The translations under genes and the position numbers were made by a program. From Nemertoderma westbladi (lineage: Eukaryota > Xenacoelomorpha > Nemertodermatida > Nemertodermatidae): 30,037 bases of DNA. The DNA lies in assembly GCA_032718475.1 (NCBI GenBank), contig JAUCBJ010001521.1:1-30037 (forward strand), read 5' to 3'. Positions 26,875-30,037 of this stretch are shown here, piece after piece (the stretch's first letter is position 1; the number at the start of each line of letters is the position of its first letter). The notes beneath the pieces were generated by a model. It was not told the DNA's origin. It worked only from the letters and a program-made list of their open reading frames with translations, and ran no database searches.

Positions 26875-28002
26875 ATGATTTCTGCAGCCCTAACTAAGGG
26901 TAGTATATCTACACGATGGGACCGCAATGTGCTAAACGCTAAACTTCGCGGTAAACCAGCTTTAGGCATGAAGGAATTCCGGAAATACTTAGATTATGAA
27001 TCCACATTGCTGATGATTACCCACCGGCGCGAGCGTTACCTAGATCCGAAATCCGACAAAACAACCCCAACTAGGCGTCGGGAGCAAGTTTATCAAACTG
27101 ATCTATCAACCTGTGAGGAGGAATCCGAAGAAAGTGAAAACTCATATAATATCTCGGATAGCCAGAAACGCAGCGACCAACAGCATAAAGGCATGAAACA
27201 ACTAACAACGATAATTAAATCAGCGACCTATAATGCTGGCTGTTTATTATGTAGTAAAGAATCCCATAGGCTCCCGCAGTGTCCAGACTTTATTGGAATG
27301 TCTTTGGAAAAACGGAGAGAAACTGTAACCTCTTTAAGTGTATGTTTCCTGTGCTTATGCGCCGGACACAATAGAAGCAAGTGTCATTTACGGGACACCT
27401 ACAAATGTGTTAAGTGTAATGGAAAACATCACCACTACCTATTGCATCAGAAGGATATAGACCCCCGTGTGGAAATAAAGGTTCAATTTACCGATTATTC
27501 CCCTTATGACATGAGGGGAAGTACCGAACAGGAGTTCTATACGGACGAGTTCTCTATGGACGAGGAAAGTTGCAATAATGTAGTGGTCTGCACAGCCATC
27601 ATGTATGAGCCACCATTACCCCCAGAACAGCCTATAGACCGTCATTCATCATTAAAGACCTCTGACCCAAAATCGCTTGGTGTTAGAGAATTCGCCGTTT
27701 TGCAAGTTCGACTGCACTGCAACAACCGTAGCGTCATCGTAAACGCCCTAATGGATACAGGAAGTTCTGGATCCTTCATTGAACAAGACCTTGCAGAGGA
27801 GTTATTTAGCAAGGCAGACGGACATCCAATGAAATTAAATCTATCCGGCGTAATACAAACCTGGCAATCAGTTATACAAACTCGTTATTACAAAATTTCT
27901 TTATCTGACCCCGGTGATATAAATGAAATATGTAAATTGAACAACATTAAGGTGGTTGCGATTAATAACTTTACAAATAGTCAAGCACCTGCGTATAACT
28001 GA
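26875..28002 (+). pseudogene. BEL gag zinc-knuckle and aspartic protease, copy 2
   Basis: A 375-codon frame and the best preserved part of the element. It starts at MISAALTKGSISTRWDRNVL, passes an acidic CEEESEESENSYNI stretch, then three zinc-binding motifs (27241-27450): CLLCSKESHRLPQC and CFLCLCAGHNRSKC (both C-x2-C-x4-H-x4-C) and CVKCNGKHHHYLLH. The protease follows with DTGSSG at 27754-27771 and FIEQDLAEELF. Three knuckles followed by a DUF1758-like protease is the characteristic BEL/Pao order. It ends at TGA 28000-28002, where copy 1 has TGG. Confidence 0.85.
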
Positions 28003-28287
28003 GATAATGATGACTTTGTGAAACGTAGTAACATCCCTCGATATTAACTCGATCGACCCGGAGTTCAATTATTAATCGGCCAAAACGTGCTAGAGGCCCT
28101 GGAAATTTTACAAAAACTCCCTAGTTCGCCTCTGCCTTTAACCACATACGCTGGCACAACCAGAAATGGTTGGTTCTGTACTGGCCCATCGATAAAGACT
28201 TTAAATGAAAGAATGTCTAGTGAAAACATATCAACCAACCACATTCATTCAGAAAACATATCGACCAATTACATCCATTCTCCTTAA
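28003..28287 (+). pseudogene. BEL protease C-terminal end and deletion junction, copy 2
   Basis: It includes LIGQNVLEALEIL, typical of the end of BEL proteases, then GWFCTGPSI, then a tandem ten-residue duplication (ENISTNHIHS / ENISTNYIHS at 28224-28283) before a stop at 28285-28287. In intact BEL elements the reverse transcriptase would begin about here; instead the pre-integrase segment follows at once. Confidence 0.6.
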
Positions 28288-28299
28288 CCCGGTCAAATT

Positions 28300-29006
28300 G
28301 TGGAAGCGGAGGAATTCGCGGTGGGAGGACCCGATTTTGGGACAAAGTTTTCAAAATTTTGCTGTGAATCCAGTAAATCCAACGACAACAATCAACCGAC
28401 ATCCCGAGTTAATACGGACGAATATGGAGAACCCATTGACACAGTAACCAATAATTATGTAAACAAATTGGACAGCCCAAACTCAGACCCCCTTTTGAGT
28501 ATTCACTCCCGGACTGAAGCTGTCCCAGACACCCCCCGACTATTTCAAAATCTATCCCCACTGATAGCCTGCGCCATGAACCATTATAGCTCATGGGATA
28601 AATTATGTAGGGCTATAACTATTCTGAAACAACTATTCCACTACAGATATAGTACTAATAATATACCTGTAGTAGGCTTGTCACCCACTGAAGTTGATAA
28701 ATCTAATTTACAACTGTTACGACTTTCACAGAAACTTGAGAGACCTGAGGAATATCATCAACTCAGCGTCGATCCTTTGACTTCATTGTCGGATAAATTC
28801 TCAGGTACTATGATTAATGGATTAATTTGTGTTGGAGGTCATCTTACCAACGCTCCTATTTCTAGAGACACTATGTTCCCAATATTAATATTCGATCCCG
28901 AGATTCAAACAAAATTGATACAGGACGTCCACTACGGACTATATCACGCCGGGAGAGAAAATATATTAAGTGAGATAGGGACGCGTTACTGTTTTGTCGG
29001 CCCTCG
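28300..29006 (+). pseudogene. BEL pre-integrase and integrase zinc-domain start, copy 2
   Basis: Open from 28300 in one frame, with GPDFGTKFSKF, LSPLIACAMNHYSSWDKL, AITILKQLFHYRYS, GLICVGGHLTNAPIS and HYGLYHAGRENILSEI, the first half of the HHCC zinc domain of BEL integrases. The Cys pair and the whole DDE catalytic core are absent: the element is cut by a short LINE tail at 29007. The formal frame runs on to 29100 into unrelated sequence. Confidence 0.78.
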
Positions 29007-29048
29007 TGCGGCTGCAATGCAGCATGCCGATCCTAGTAGTAGTAGTAC
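29007..29048 (+). mobile_element. 42-bp 3' end of the RTE-like LINE
   Basis: The sequence from about gcggctgcaatgcagcatgc through gatcc and (TAG)n matches the last 40 or so bases of the LINEs ending at 3161 and 16801. It either represents an extreme 5' truncation or the 3' end of a partner element sharing this tail. No target-site duplication seen. Confidence 0.75.
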
Positions 29049-29615
29049 TTACTTATTATATGCCTACTGCTTCCTGTACATGTTAATATTATTATTTTAG
29101 GATTGTTTATCGCCATGATGTTTCCAGAAAAGTCACTGAAAAAAAAAGAAGTTTCTGATTTTGACTACAACAGATGATACCAACTGGCAACTAATTACTT
29201 AACATCAGATCCACGATCCACTGATCAACCAGATCAACTCATCCACGATCTTGTTATATTTTCTAAAATCTAACCAAATTAATTGAAAACAACAAAATTG
29301 TTTTTCCTTTAATAATTTTAAGAAAGATAATGAAACATATTAAATCTCTATTCTGCTAAGGTCTCTATTGTTTGCAGTGGTCTTCCCAAAGCCTACAAAA
29401 GGAATAAGTCAATGCCCCAAATTTATACAGCGTAATTTTTAGCGCAGTAAAAAACAACAAACATAACAACAAACCAACAAACAACGGCTTGTCCCCATAC
29501 AAGCCGTACACGAACCTTAATACAAGTTGGATATGCAGATAATGGCACTAGATGGCGTCAAAACCCTCAACAAAGAATTATCTAACGGAAATAGCCAATA
29601 TTATATCGTAACTAT
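29049..29615. other. Noncoding stretch
   Basis: AT-rich with A-runs. It contains a 9-bp hairpin at 29484-29507 (acggcttgt / acaagccgt with a 6-base loop). No gene recognised. Confidence 0.6.
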
Positions 29616-29900
29616 TAACTATTCTGAAACAACTATTCCACTACAGATATAGTACTAATAATATACCTGTAGTAGGCTTGTCTCACACTGAAGTTGATAA
29701 ATCTAATTTACAACTGTTACGACTTTCACAGAAACTTGAGAGACCTGAGAATATCATCAACTCAGCGACGATCCTTTGACTCCATTGTCGGATAAATTCT
29801 CAGGAACTATGATCAATGATTAATTCGTGTTGGAGGTCATCTTACCAACGCTCCTATTTCTAGAGACACTATGTTCCCAATATTAATATTCGATCCCGAG
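29616..29900 (+). pseudogene. Third BEL fragment: pre-integrase segment
   Basis: It aligns with 28618-28902 of copy 2 at roughly 95 percent, with at least three single-base indels that break the frame. It starts abruptly at taactattctgaaac and ends at cgatcccga, immediately before GTAAGTA. The source may be a third copy or a local duplication. Confidence 0.75.
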
Positions 29901-30037
29901 TAAGTAGTGAGTAACGTAATTATTTATTAGCCATTCAATATATATCTATACTCAATTCAATATATATAATATTTCTTTTCCAAACATCAAATTTTGCACA
30001 TAACAGTTTAATGTGTGAAAAAAATAAGTCTTGCAGA
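29901..30037. other. Noncoding window end
   Basis: AT-rich sequence with an imperfect direct repeat (ttcaatatatat at about 29935 and 29957). No gene seen. Confidence 0.5.

Larger units (their letters stand above)
19313..29006 (+). mobile_element. BEL/Pao-like retroelement, copy 2 (defective, split by LINE 3)
   Basis: Same order as copy 1: leader (19313-20590), gag N-terminus (to 20907 and from 24279), coiled coil, DUF1759-like gag, three zinc knuckles, aspartic protease, pre-integrase and part of the integrase zinc domain, ending near 29006. Reverse transcriptase and RNase H are missing here too. This copy is better preserved than copy 1 in the zinc-knuckle and integrase parts. The left limit is uncertain, because the matching sequence in copy 1 runs off the window start. 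Confidence 0.75.

Noticed and set aside
29049-29615. 3' LTR of BEL copy 2
   Set aside because: No similarity to the leader regions at 3280-4400 or 19472-20590 could be seen.

Overview
This window looks like repeat-rich nuclear DNA from a metazoan, most likely a marine invertebrate. It is AT-rich, has GT-AG introns, and carries BEL/Pao retroelement remains (a group known only from animals) together with RTE-like and L2/CR1-like LINEs. I cannot name the species. There are no bacterial operons, CRISPR arrays, rRNA or canonical tRNA genes.

Layout. A nearly complete RTE-like LINE (127-3161) sits inside a 118-bp target-site duplication. Next comes a degenerate BEL/Pao-like element, copy 1 (about 3280-11438): noncoding leader, gag with coiled coil, DUF1759-like gag, DUF1758-like aspartic protease and a pre-integrase segment. 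It is interrupted by a second LINE type (6960-8975), which is itself interrupted by a minus-strand 5'-truncated RTE LINE copy (7428-8090), and separately by a tRNA-derived SINE (10453-10734). From 11439 to 15337 the DNA is noncoding, with long poly-C/poly-G tracts and diverged tandem repeats. A second, 5'-truncated RTE LINE lies at 15338-16801, followed by a MITE-like element (17299-17538).

The one apparently intact host gene is at 17714-19243. It has three exons with consistent phases and predicts a secreted 173-residue protein: a signal peptide plus three DUF5648-like repeats. A foldback element lies in its second intron.

Downstream, BEL/Pao copy 2 (about 19313-29006) repeats the leader, gag, protease and partial integrase. 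It is split by a minus-strand L2/CR1-like LINE (20908-24278) whose ORF contains eighteen exact-length 30-bp repeats just before the RT domain. A 42-bp RTE LINE tail (29007-29048) and a third BEL integrase fragment (29616-29900) close the window.

How it fits together. Both BEL copies lack the reverse transcriptase/RNase H region and share stops and indels, so they descend from an already defective ancestor, either mobilised in trans or copied by segmental duplication. The two long RTE LINE copies also share a frame break just before the RT motif C region. The insertion order can be read from target-site duplications: BEL first, then LINE 2, then the RTE fragment.
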